Shown one piece after another: positions 7,959 through 14,908 of a stretch of 64,000 nucleotides of DNA. The notes beneath the pieces are model-generated. The model ran no database searches, had not been told where the DNA came from, and was given only the letters and a program-made list of their open reading frames with translations. Location of the stretch: assembly GCA_020847985.1 (NCBI GenBank), contig JADLBC010000034.1:1-64000 (forward strand), given 5' to 3'. This stretch comes from Dehalococcoidia bacterium. GTDB lineage: Bacteria > Chloroflexota > Dehalococcoidia > Tepidiformales > Tepidiformaceae. Position 1 is the first letter of the stretch; each line of letters begins with the position of its first letter. A program made the position numbers and the translations under genes.

Positions 7959-7964
7959 TACAAT
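7959..7964 (+). promoter_or_regulatory. -10-like hexamer TACAAT before hydrolase gene
   Basis: TACAAT lies 29 nt before the GTG of the hydrolase gene, and GAGGAG at 7982-7987 is the ribosome binding site between them. No clear -35 is seen. Confidence 0.4.
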
Positions 7965-7993
7965 CCGCCTCATTCCCGCCCGAGGAGTCCCCC

Positions 7994-8770
7994 GTGCCCT
8001 TCGCCCCCGTCAACGGCATCGACCTCTATTACGAAGTCCACGGCCCCGCCCTCGGCAGCGCGCCCGTCATCGTCTTCGCCCACGGCGCCGGCGGCAACCA
8101 CCTCTCCTGGTGGCAACAGGTGCCCCACTTCCGCGACCGTTACACCTGCGTCACCTTCGACCATCGCAGCTTCGCCTTTTCGAAGGACACCGCCCGTCCG
8201 GCGGACTGGGGCGGCCTGCCCGATGACCTGCGCTGCCTGATGGACGCCCTCGGCATCGAACGTGCCCACCTCGTCGCGCAATCCATGGGCGGCTGGTCCT
8301 GCCTCGGTGTCGCCTGGCACTGGCCCGAGCGCGTGCATCGCCTCGTCATGGCCGATACCCATGGCGGCCTCCAGGGGCCATCCATCCCCTGGCCGCCCGC
8401 GGAGCGCGTCACCCCACCCGAGGGCGTCCATCCCGCCTGCGGCGAGACCATGGCCCGCGAGCAGCCAACCCTCCACTTCCTCTACGAACAGGTCGCCGGC
8501 ATGACGTACCCGCCGCGGGCGCTGCGCGATGCCTCCGCGCTCATGAGCGGCGTCGCCGCGCCCACCACCGAGGACGCCGCGAAGATGACGCTCCCGATCC
8601 TCTTCATCGCCGGCGAAGAGGACATCGTCATCCCTCCGCCCGTCGTCGAGGCTGCCGCCGCGGCCTTCCCCAACGCCCGCCTCGCCCGCGTGCCCGCCGC
8701 CGGCCACTCCGTCTACTTCGAACGTGCCGCCCGCTTCAACGAGCTGGTGGAGCGCTTCCTCGCCGAATAG
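7994..8770 (+). CDS. Alpha/beta hydrolase
   Basis: A 258-residue alpha/beta-hydrolase fold protein. The nucleophile elbow is AQSMGGW, the acid is in GEEDIVIPP and the catalytic His in AAGHSVYFE. The oxyanion segment FAHGAGGNHLSWW lies near residue 30. The family includes esterases, lipases and haloalkane or C-C bond hydrolases, and nothing here fixes the substrate. The start is GTG at 7994, decided by GAGGAG 6 nt upstream. It converges on plsX, with only 12 bp between the two stop codons. Confidence 0.85.
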   Translation: MPFAPVNGIDLYYEVHGPALGSAPVIVFAHGAGGNHLSWWQQVPHFRDRYTCVTFDHRSFAFSKDTARPADWGGLPDDLRCLMDALGIERAHLVAQSMGGWSCLGVAWHWPERVHRLVMADTHGGLQGPSIPWPPAERVTPPEGVHPACGETMAREQPTLHFLYEQVAGMTYPPRALRDASALMSGVAAPTTEDAAKMTLPILFIAGEEDIVIPPPVVEAAAAAFPNARLARVPAAGHSVYFERAARFNELVERFLAE

Positions 8771-8782
8771 CGACCTGGGGGC

Positions 8783-9835
8783 TTACTCGTCGTCGTCCGG
8801 GGCCGAAACCGCGGCCGTGCCCTCGCGCGCGGCCTTCGCCGGGATCTCCGCCGCCACCTCCCGGATCACGTCCATCACCCCGTTCTGGACGGCGTCCCGC
8901 GCGGCCCGCACCGCGCTGAACACCGCCCGCGCATTCGACCGCCCGTGCGCGATCACCGTCACGCCATCGACGCCGAGCAGCTGCGCGCCGCCATACTCCG
9001 CGTAGTCCAGCCGCCGCTTCGTCTTGCGCAGCTCCGAATAGAGCACGAGCCCCGCCGCGCGGTTCCACGGCGTCAATTCCACCGCTCGCCGCACCTCGCC
9101 GAAGAGCAGGTCCGCCATCCCCTCGACCGTCTTCAGCACCACGTTCCCCGTGAAGCCGTCCATCCCCACCACGTCGGCGTGCCCCCGGCTGATGTCCTTC
9201 CCTTCGATGTTGCCGACGAAGTTCAGGCGGCTCTTCTTCAGCAGCTGGTGCACTTCCAGGACGAGCTGGTTCCCCTTCGATGCCTCTTCCCCGATCGAGA
9301 GCAGCGCCACCCGCGGCCGCGCCACGCCGAACATCCGCTCCATGTACGCCGAACCCATGAACCCGAACTGCAGCAGGTGGATCGGCCGGCAGTCCGCGTT
9401 CGCGCCCACATCGAGGAAGATCGTCTGGCCGTCCTCCTGCGTCGGGAACACCGTGGCCAGCGCCGGCCGCCCGATGCCGCGCACCCGCCCCAGCGTGAGC
9501 AGCGCCGCCGCCATCGCCGCACCCGTGTTCCCCGCTGTGACGAATGCGTCCGCCGCGCCGCTCTTCACCATCCGCAAGCCGACATTGATGGATGCGTCCG
9601 GCTTCGCCCGCACCGAATCCGTCGCGTGCTCGTCCATCTCGATGACATCCGGCGCATCGACGACGTGGATGCTGCGCAGGCCCGTCGTGCCTTTCAGCTC
9701 CGCCGTGATCGCATCCGCCCGCCCTACGAGCGTGAGGTCCACATCCAGCCCGCCCGCCGCCATCAACGCCCCCGCCACAATCTCCTGCGGCGCGAGGTCG
9801 CCGCCCATCGCATCCAACACCACCCGTGGGGTCAT
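8783..9835 (-). CDS. plsX: Phosphate acyltransferase PlsX
   Basis: A 350-residue PlsX, which makes acyl-phosphate from acyl-ACP for phosphatidic acid synthesis at the inner face of the membrane. Evidence is the N-terminal VVLDAMGGDLAPQEIVAG, the GNTGAAMAAALLTLGR loop, FLDVGANADC and the VGMDGFTGNVVLKTVEG motif, all in family order. The C-terminus ends with an acidic EDDD-type tail. Its ATG overlaps the stop of the methyltransferase gene by 4 bp (9832-9835), so both are probably made from one message. The plsY, acpP and fab genes that often accompany plsX are not in this window. Confidence 0.95.
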   Translation of the reverse strand: MTPRVVLDAMGGDLAPQEIVAGALMAAGGLDVDLTLVGRADAITAELKGTTGLRSIHVVDAPDVIEMDEHATDSVRAKPDASINVGLRMVKSGAADAFVTAGNTGAAMAAALLTLGRVRGIGRPALATVFPTQEDGQTIFLDVGANADCRPIHLLQFGFMGSAYMERMFGVARPRVALLSIGEEASKGNQLVLEVHQLLKKSRLNFVGNIEGKDISRGHADVVGMDGFTGNVVLKTVEGMADLLFGEVRRAVELTPWNRAAGLVLYSELRKTKRRLDYAEYGGAQLLGVDGVTVIAHGRSNARAVFSAVRAARDAVQNGVMDVIREVAAEIPAKAAREGTAAVSAPDDDE

Positions 9836-10596
9836 CCTCGCTTCCTCCGGGCCGTCACGATCATCCGTTCGCTCGCGTTCGTCAGCGGGCCGAGGTCATA
9901 GTCGCCGAACACATCGGCGAGCGCGAGACCGCCCAGGTCGAGCAGGTACTCGATCTCGAAGCGCCCCACGTAGCGCAGCCAGTGCTCCGTCGATTGCCGC
10001 CGTACCGCGCCATCGCCATCCAGCGTCTCGTAGGTCACCCGCAGCCAGCGCGTCTGGTCCGCGAGGTCGTCCTCCTTCACGTGCCACACGTCGAGCGGCG
10101 TGCCGCCGGCCGTTTCCCCATGCCAGGCGAGCACTGGCTGGCCATCGCTCGCGGGGTCGAGCCACTGCGCCGGCCCGGGCAGGTCGATCGCCAGCACCGC
10201 ATCGAACGCCATCGCCGCGGCCAGTTCGCGCAGCGCCGCCATCTGTGCTTCGCCATCCTCCAGGTGCAGGAACACGTCTTGCGGCACCAGCACGAACCCG
10301 TACCGTTCGCCTTCGAGCCCGGCCCCCGGCAGGCCGCCTTCCCGCAGGTCCAGCCGCACACCCGCGCCCGCGGCCCGTTCGCGGGCCAACGCCAGCATCG
10401 CTGCCGAGGGGTCGATGCCCACCACCTCAGCGCCCGCCGCCGCCAATTCCACGGCGATGCGCCCGCTCCCGCAGCCCACCTCCAGCACCGGGCGGCCGGT
10501 GCGCAGCGCGAACGATTGCCACAGCCCGATGTCCGCCTCGTGGCCGTCGTGGACGAGGTCGTAGTAGCGCGCGTCGATTTCGTACGGGTCCGGCAT
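9832..10596 (-). CDS. Class I SAM-dependent methyltransferase
   Basis: A 254-residue Rossmann-fold methyltransferase. Motif I is VLEVGCGSGRIAVELA. The acidic end of strand 2 is in VVGIDPSAAMLALA, and DVFLHLED lies where motif IV is expected. The N-terminal part (YEIDARYYDLVHDGHEAD) matches many uncharacterised methyltransferases. The substrate is unknown. I chose the ATG at 10596 because it begins the conserved sequence; upstream in-frame codons are Arg/Pro-rich and look like a shadow. Its stop overlaps the plsX start, so it is probably co-translated with plsX. Confidence 0.8.
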   Translation of the reverse strand: MPDPYEIDARYYDLVHDGHEADIGLWQSFALRTGRPVLEVGCGSGRIAVELAAAGAEVVGIDPSAAMLALARERAAGAGVRLDLREGGLPGAGLEGERYGFVLVPQDVFLHLEDGEAQMAALRELAAAMAFDAVLAIDLPGPAQWLDPASDGQPVLAWHGETAGGTPLDVWHVKEDDLADQTRWLRVTYETLDGDGAVRRQSTEHWLRYVGRFEIEYLLDLGGLALADVFGDYDLGPLTNASERMIVTARRKRG

Positions 10597-10677
10597 CTCG
10601 GGCGATGGTACGGGCGCGAGGGGAAGAGTCCAGCCGCGCGCGGGCGCCCCCCGATGCCCCCTTCGGCCGTGACTGCC

Positions 10678-10683
10678 TACACT
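10678..10683 (+). promoter_or_regulatory. -10 hexamer for a leaderless transcript (LOG gene)
   Basis: TACACT ends 6 nt before the ATG at 10690, and no Shine-Dalgarno sequence lies between. A transcript starting 6-7 nt after the hexamer would begin at the start codon. Confidence 0.55.
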
Positions 10684-10689
10684 CCGCCC

Positions 10690-11460
10690 ATGGCGATGCA
10701 GCAAACGGCGCCGGTCACCACCACCCCGGCCGAATCACCCGCGCGCGGGCGGCAGGAGCAGAAGTACCTTCACGGGCCCCAGGGCCGCGGCTTCGAACTC
10801 CGCCACACCCTTCGCGTCTTCTCCGAATACTTCCGCGGCCTCCGCGCCCTGCACTTCCTCGGGCCCGCCGTCACCGTCTTCGGCTCCGCCCGGCTGACCG
10901 AAGGGAGCCCCTACTACGGCATGGCACGCGATGCCGGCGCCGGGCTCGCGCGGGCCGGCTTCGCCGTCATGACGGGCGGCGGCCCGGGCATCATGGAAGC
11001 CGCCAATCGCGGCGCCAAGGAAGCCGGCGGCGCCTCCGTCGGCTGCAACATCCTCCTCCCCCACGAGCAGGCCCCCAACCCCTACCTCGACCGCGTCGTC
11101 ACCTTCCGCTACTTCTTCATCCGCAAGGTCATGCTCGTGAAGTACAGCTTCGGCTTCGTCGTCCTCCCCGGCGGCCTCGGCACCTTCGACGAGATCTTCG
11201 AAACCGCCACCCTCATCCAGACCGGCAAGATCAAGGAGTTCCCCATCGTCCTCATGGGCCGCTCCTTCTGGGAGCCGTTCCTCGCCTTCATGCGCGAAAC
11301 ACTCGTTGCGTCGAAAACCATCGACCAGATCGACGTCGACCGCCTCTTCGTCACCGATTCCGCCGAGGAAGCCGTCGAACACATCCGCTCGGTCGCCCTC
11401 AAGTCGTTCGGGCTGAAGTACGGCGCGATGCCGCGCAAACGCCGCTGGCTCTTCGAATAA
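10690..11460 (+). CDS. LOG family (lysine-decarboxylase-like) nucleotide phosphoribohydrolase
   Basis: A 256-residue LOG-family protein. It carries the diagnostic motifs GGGPGIMEAANRGA and PGGLGTFDE, spaced as in the cytokinin riboside 5'-monophosphate phosphoribohydrolase fold. Bacterial homologues cleave nucleoside monophosphates to base and ribose phosphate. The first 30 residues or so are a poorly conserved extension. A second in-frame ATG lies 6 bp downstream. The -10-like TACACT six nt before the start suggests a leaderless mRNA. Confidence 0.88.
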   Translation: MAMQQTAPVTTTPAESPARGRQEQKYLHGPQGRGFELRHTLRVFSEYFRGLRALHFLGPAVTVFGSARLTEGSPYYGMARDAGAGLARAGFAVMTGGGPGIMEAANRGAKEAGGASVGCNILLPHEQAPNPYLDRVVTFRYFFIRKVMLVKYSFGFVVLPGGLGTFDEIFETATLIQTGKIKEFPIVLMGRSFWEPFLAFMRETLVASKTIDQIDVDRLFVTDSAEEAVEHIRSVALKSFGLKYGAMPRKRRWLFE

Positions 11461-11463
11461 CCC

Positions 11464-11889
11464 TCAGGCGCCGCCCCGCGCCGCGTGCGCCCGCCGCTCC
11501 GCCTCGTCCCGGAACGCCGTGAGCGCGTCCGAGACCGCCCGCGAAACCGCCGCCTGCGCGGGCGCGGCCTCCTTCGCATCGAGGCACGGGAATTCCAGCG
11601 TCCAGGTCGACCAGGTGGCATCGCCCAGCACGGGTACGAAGGTCGCCTCGATGCGTTCCGGCGCCTCGCCTTCGCTGGCGAAGCGCAGCGACGCACCCTC
11701 GACCGCTTCCTCGAGCAGGAAACGGCAGGCGAGCGTCCTCCCGCCCGCGGGCACCCGTGCCTCCATGGTCTCCCCCGAACCCGCCGCCACTCCGGGCACG
11801 AAGGCCGGCAGTTGCTCGAACGAACGCGCCAGCGCGTACACACCGCCCACCGGCGCCTCGATGAGGAGCGTTCTCCGGATCGTCGCCAT
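11464..11889 (-). CDS. SRPBCC (START-like) family protein
   Basis: A 141-residue protein. It begins with the first beta strand typical of polyketide cyclase/SRPBCC proteins (ATIRRTLLIEAPVGGVYAL) and a short helix (ARSFEQLPAFVPGV). Antiparallel strands and a long Ala-rich C-terminal helix follow. The fold binds hydrophobic ligands, and no ligand can be guessed. I chose the ATG at 11889 because the conserved fold starts there, with GGGG 4 nt upstream. It converges on the LOG gene, with 3 bp between their stop codons. Confidence 0.7.
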   Translation of the reverse strand: MATIRRTLLIEAPVGGVYALARSFEQLPAFVPGVAAGSGETMEARVPAGGRTLACRFLLEEAVEGASLRFASEGEAPERIEATFVPVLGDATWSTWTLEFPCLDAKEAAPAQAAVSRAVSDALTAFRDEAERRAHAARGGA

Positions 11890-12047
11890 GCGTCCCCACA
11901 ACCCCAGGTGTGCCCGGCGCGCCCCCGCACCCCGGCCCAGAGCCGGTTGTACCACGCGTGCATCGCCGTTTACGCAATGTATGCGCTTCTGCGAGCCATG
12001 GGCCGTCCGCGGAAAGCGCCCGGATTCAGCCGCTTTCCGCGCGCCCA

Positions 12048-12962
12048 CTAGTCGATCTTGATGATCCCCCGGTGGAAGCGGCTGATCACGTTCGGGTCCG
12101 GCGCCAGCCGCACCCCCGCCTGCGCCTTCCCTTCATAGGGCAGTACGTTCAGCGCGTAGCGCATGCTCTCCAGGCGAGCCACCCGCTTGTTGTCCGCCCG
12201 CACGATGATCCACGGCGCGAACGACGTGTGCGTGCGGCTGAACATCTGCTCCTTGTACCAGGTGTACGTGTCCCAGAGCTCCTGCGCCTTCTCGTCCACC
12301 GGGCTCAGTTTCCACTGCTTCAGCGGGTTCCGCCGCCGCGATTCGAACCGCCGCAGCTGCTCCTCCCGCGAAATCGAGAACCAGAACTTGATCACCGTCA
12401 CCCCGTCCTCGTACAGCATGTGCTCGTACTCGGTCACCTGCTGCATGAAGCGGTCGTACTCCGGCTGCGCGCAGAAGCCGTTCACCGGCTCCACCACCGC
12501 GCGGTTGTACCAGCTGCGGTCGAAGAACACGATCTCGCCCGGGTTCGGCAGTTGGCGGATGTACCGCTGGAAGTACCACTGCCCGCGCTCCTCCTCCGTT
12601 GGCTTCGGCAGCGCGACAACGCGCATCGCCCGCGGGTTGAGGTGCTCGGTGAAGCGCCGGATGGTGCCGCCCTTGCCCGCCGCGTCGCGTCCCTCGAACA
12701 GGATCGCCACCCGCAGCTGATGCGCCTGGATCCACCGCTGCAGGTGCACGAGCTCCACCTGCAGCGTCTCCAGCTCCTCTTCGTAGCGAAGCGTGTCCAT
12801 CACGCTCCGCACCTTCACGTTCCGTTCCGCCAGCAGCTTGATGAGGTCCGCGGCCGAATTCAGGCGCTTCAGCTCGTCCGGCGTCAGCCCCAGCCGCGTC
12901 GCCACATCCGGGATGTCGCCGCTGGCGAGGGACGAGCCGTTGATCGAAGTCGGTGCAGCCAT
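12048..12962 (-). CDS. ppk2: Polyphosphate kinase 2 (PPK2) family protein
   Basis: A 304-residue PPK2 enzyme, which transfers phosphate between polyphosphate and nucleotides (typically polyP + NDP to NTP, or NMP to NDP). The Walker A loop is FEGRDAAGKGGTI, Walker B is FFDRSWYNR, and the lid region with EEQLRRFESRRRNPLKQWK follows, all as in single-domain PPK2s. Residues 1-70 are a helical lead. The start is ATG with GGAGG about 10 nt upstream. It stands alone between mutL and the SRPBCC gene. The family alone does not tell ADP- from AMP- or GDP-preference. Confidence 0.92.
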   Translation of the reverse strand: MAAPTSINGSSLASGDIPDVATRLGLTPDELKRLNSAADLIKLLAERNVKVRSVMDTLRYEEELETLQVELVHLQRWIQAHQLRVAILFEGRDAAGKGGTIRRFTEHLNPRAMRVVALPKPTEEERGQWYFQRYIRQLPNPGEIVFFDRSWYNRAVVEPVNGFCAQPEYDRFMQQVTEYEHMLYEDGVTVIKFWFSISREEQLRRFESRRRNPLKQWKLSPVDEKAQELWDTYTWYKEQMFSRTHTSFAPWIIVRADNKRVARLESMRYALNVLPYEGKAQAGVRLAPDPNVISRFHRGIIKID

Positions 12963-13059
12963 GCGGGGAGATCCTCCAATGCCGCACGGCCTTGCGCGGG
13001 CCCCGCGGACGTTCCTGTCATATCTATCACCCTCACGTTGTGCCCGCCTCACGGCACTG

Positions 13060-13096
13060 CAAAGGGCCACCCGGGGGACCCCCGTCGAGCCCTTTG
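13060..13096 (-). terminator. Hairpin downstream of mutL
   Basis: CAAAGGGC at 13060-13067 pairs with GCCCTTTG at 13089-13096, with a nested CGGGGG/CCCCCG stem inside. It begins 12 bp after the mutL stop on the minus strand, between mutL and the ppk2 promoter region. Confidence 0.6.
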
Positions 13097-13108
13097 GTCC
13101 GTCCCCGG

Positions 13109-14908
13109 CTAGCGCCGTCCGAACTGCCGCTCGATGGCCTCCGTGCCCAGGTGGATGAGCGTCGGCCGCCCGTGCGGGCACGTCCGCGGGTTCGGCGTGC
13201 GCTCCAGGTCCTCCACCAACCGCCGCATCTCCTCCATCGAAAGCGCCATCCCCGCGCGCACGCTCGCATGGCACGCCACCGTCGCCGCTGCCCGCCCGAA
13301 CGGGTCGGCCACGCGCCGCTCCTGCGCGATCTGCTCCAGCAATGCCCGCAGCGCCCCGGCGACATCGCCCCCACCGATGCCCGCCGGCACGGCCCGCACC
13401 AGGCACGCCCCATCGCCGAACGGTTCCACCACCAGCCCCAGCGCCTCCAGGTGCGCGAGGTTCTCCGCCATCACCACCGCCATCACCGCATCCAGCTCCG
13501 CCAGCACGGGCTCAAGCAGCGGCTGGCTCGCCGCGGCCGTCCGTTCCCGCCGCACGATACGGTCGTAGTTCACGCGCTCGTGCGCCGCGTGCTGGTCCAG
13601 CAGGTATATCCCGTCCGGCCCTTCGCAGACTACGTACGTCGCGTTCATCTGCCCGACCACCCGCAGCAGCGGCAGCACTTCCCGCTGGGTCAGCGGTGGC
13701 GAAGGCAACCGTGGCGTTTCCTCCCCCGGCGGCGCCCACGCCAGCCGCGGCTGCACCGGCTCCGGGCCACGCAGCGCCTCCGGTGCGGGAGCCTCCAGCC
13801 GCTGCCGCAGCGTCGCGCCCATGGCCGGCCGTGCGAACGCTCCGGGCGCATCAGCTTCCGCCTCGGGCGCCGTACCCCAACCCCATGCCACCGGCCGCGA
13901 GCCTTCCAGCGCCGCCCCGACCGCGTGCCGCACCGCCCGCGCCACCGCCCGTTCGTCCCGGAACCGGACTTCCGCCTTCGCCGGGTGCACGTTCACATCG
14001 ACCTCGCTCGAAGGCAGGTCCACGCGCAGGGCGGCCATCGGGTGGCGCCCCACCGGCAGCTGCGATTGGTACGCATCGACGATTGCGAAGGTCAGCGGGC
14101 GGCTCTGTACCCATCGCCCGTTCACGAACACCGAGATCGCCGCGCGGTTGCCGCGGTTCAAAGCCGGCGGGCCCGCGAGTCCGGTCACACGCACGCCCTC
14201 TTCTTCGTGGTCCACGGCGAGCATGCTGGCCCCGCTCTCCGCGCCGTACACCGCCGCGAAGGCATGCCGCAGGTCGCCATCGCCCGCCGTCGTGAGCGCG
14301 CGCCGCCCGTTCGCCACCAGCGCGAAGGCGATCCCCGGGTAGGCCAGCGCATAGTGCGAAACGAGCACGATCACCTGGCGCGTCTCCGCCGGCCCCGACC
14401 CGAGGAACTTCCGCCGCGCCGGCAGCCGCGCGAACAGCTCCCGCACCGCGAAACTCGTCCCCACGGGCGCCGGTTTGGCCGCCCGCCGCGCCACCCGCGC
14501 ATCCACCAGCGTCACCGCCACGCCCACCGGTTCGCTCGCCGCGCGCGTCACCAGCTCCACATCGGCGGCCGCCGCGATGGACGGCAGCGCCTCGCCCCGG
14601 AAGCCGAGGGTGCGCACCGAACCGAGGTCCCCCAGGCTCCCGATCTTGCTCGTTGCGTGCCGTTCGAAGGCGATCTCCACCTGGTCCGGCACGATTCCCC
14701 GGCCGTCGTCCGTCACCCGGATGAGCCCGATGCCGCCATCCTCGACTTCGATCGCGATCCGCCGCGCCCCCGCGTCGATGGCGTTATCCAGCAGCTCCCG
14801 CACCACGCTCACCGGCCGTTCGATCACCTCGCCCGCGGCGATGCGCGCCGCCACCTCCGGCGCGAGCACGCGGATGGACGCCGGCGCCGCCTGCGGTTCG
14901 CCGCTCAC
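13109..14908 (-). CDS. mutL: DNA mismatch repair protein MutL
   Basis: A 599-residue MutL. The N-terminal GHKL ATPase shows GEVIERPVSVVRELLDNAID (catalytic Glu and Mg-binding Asn kept), DDGRGI, RHATSKI and TLGFRGEAL. A Pro-rich linker follows residue 330 or so. The C-terminal dimerisation domain has DQHAAHERVNYD, ACHAS and CPHGRP, the metal-site motifs of endonuclease-type MutL. The last Glu of the DQHA-motif consensus is Asp here. Endonuclease activity fits an organism without MutH. The start overlaps the mutS stop by 4 bp, so the pair is translationally coupled. Confidence 0.96.
   Translation of the reverse strand: MSGEPQAAPASIRVLAPEVAARIAAGEVIERPVSVVRELLDNAIDAGARRIAIEVEDGGIGLIRVTDDGRGIVPDQVEIAFERHATSKIGSLGDLGSVRTLGFRGEALPSIAAAADVELVTRAASEPVGVAVTLVDARVARRAAKPAPVGTSFAVRELFARLPARRKFLGSGPAETRQVIVLVSHYALAYPGIAFALVANGRRALTTAGDGDLRHAFAAVYGAESGASMLAVDHEEEGVRVTGLAGPPALNRGNRAAISVFVNGRWVQSRPLTFAIVDAYQSQLPVGRHPMAALRVDLPSSEVDVNVHPAKAEVRFRDERAVARAVRHAVGAALEGSRPVAWGWGTAPEAEADAPGAFARPAMGATLRQRLEAPAPEALRGPEPVQPRLAWAPPGEETPRLPSPPLTQREVLPLLRVVGQMNATYVVCEGPDGIYLLDQHAAHERVNYDRIVRRERTAAASQPLLEPVLAELDAVMAVVMAENLAHLEALGLVVEPFGDGACLVRAVPAGIGGGDVAGALRALLEQIAQERRVADPFGRAAATVACHASVRAGMALSMEEMRRLVEDLERTPNPRTCPHGRPTLIHLGTEAIERQFGRR

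Noticed and set aside
4392-8226. Long plus-strand frames across the acyl-CoA dehydrogenase and CAP genes
   Set aside because: Arg/Pro/Ala-rich sequence without motifs; the minus strand holds the real genes.
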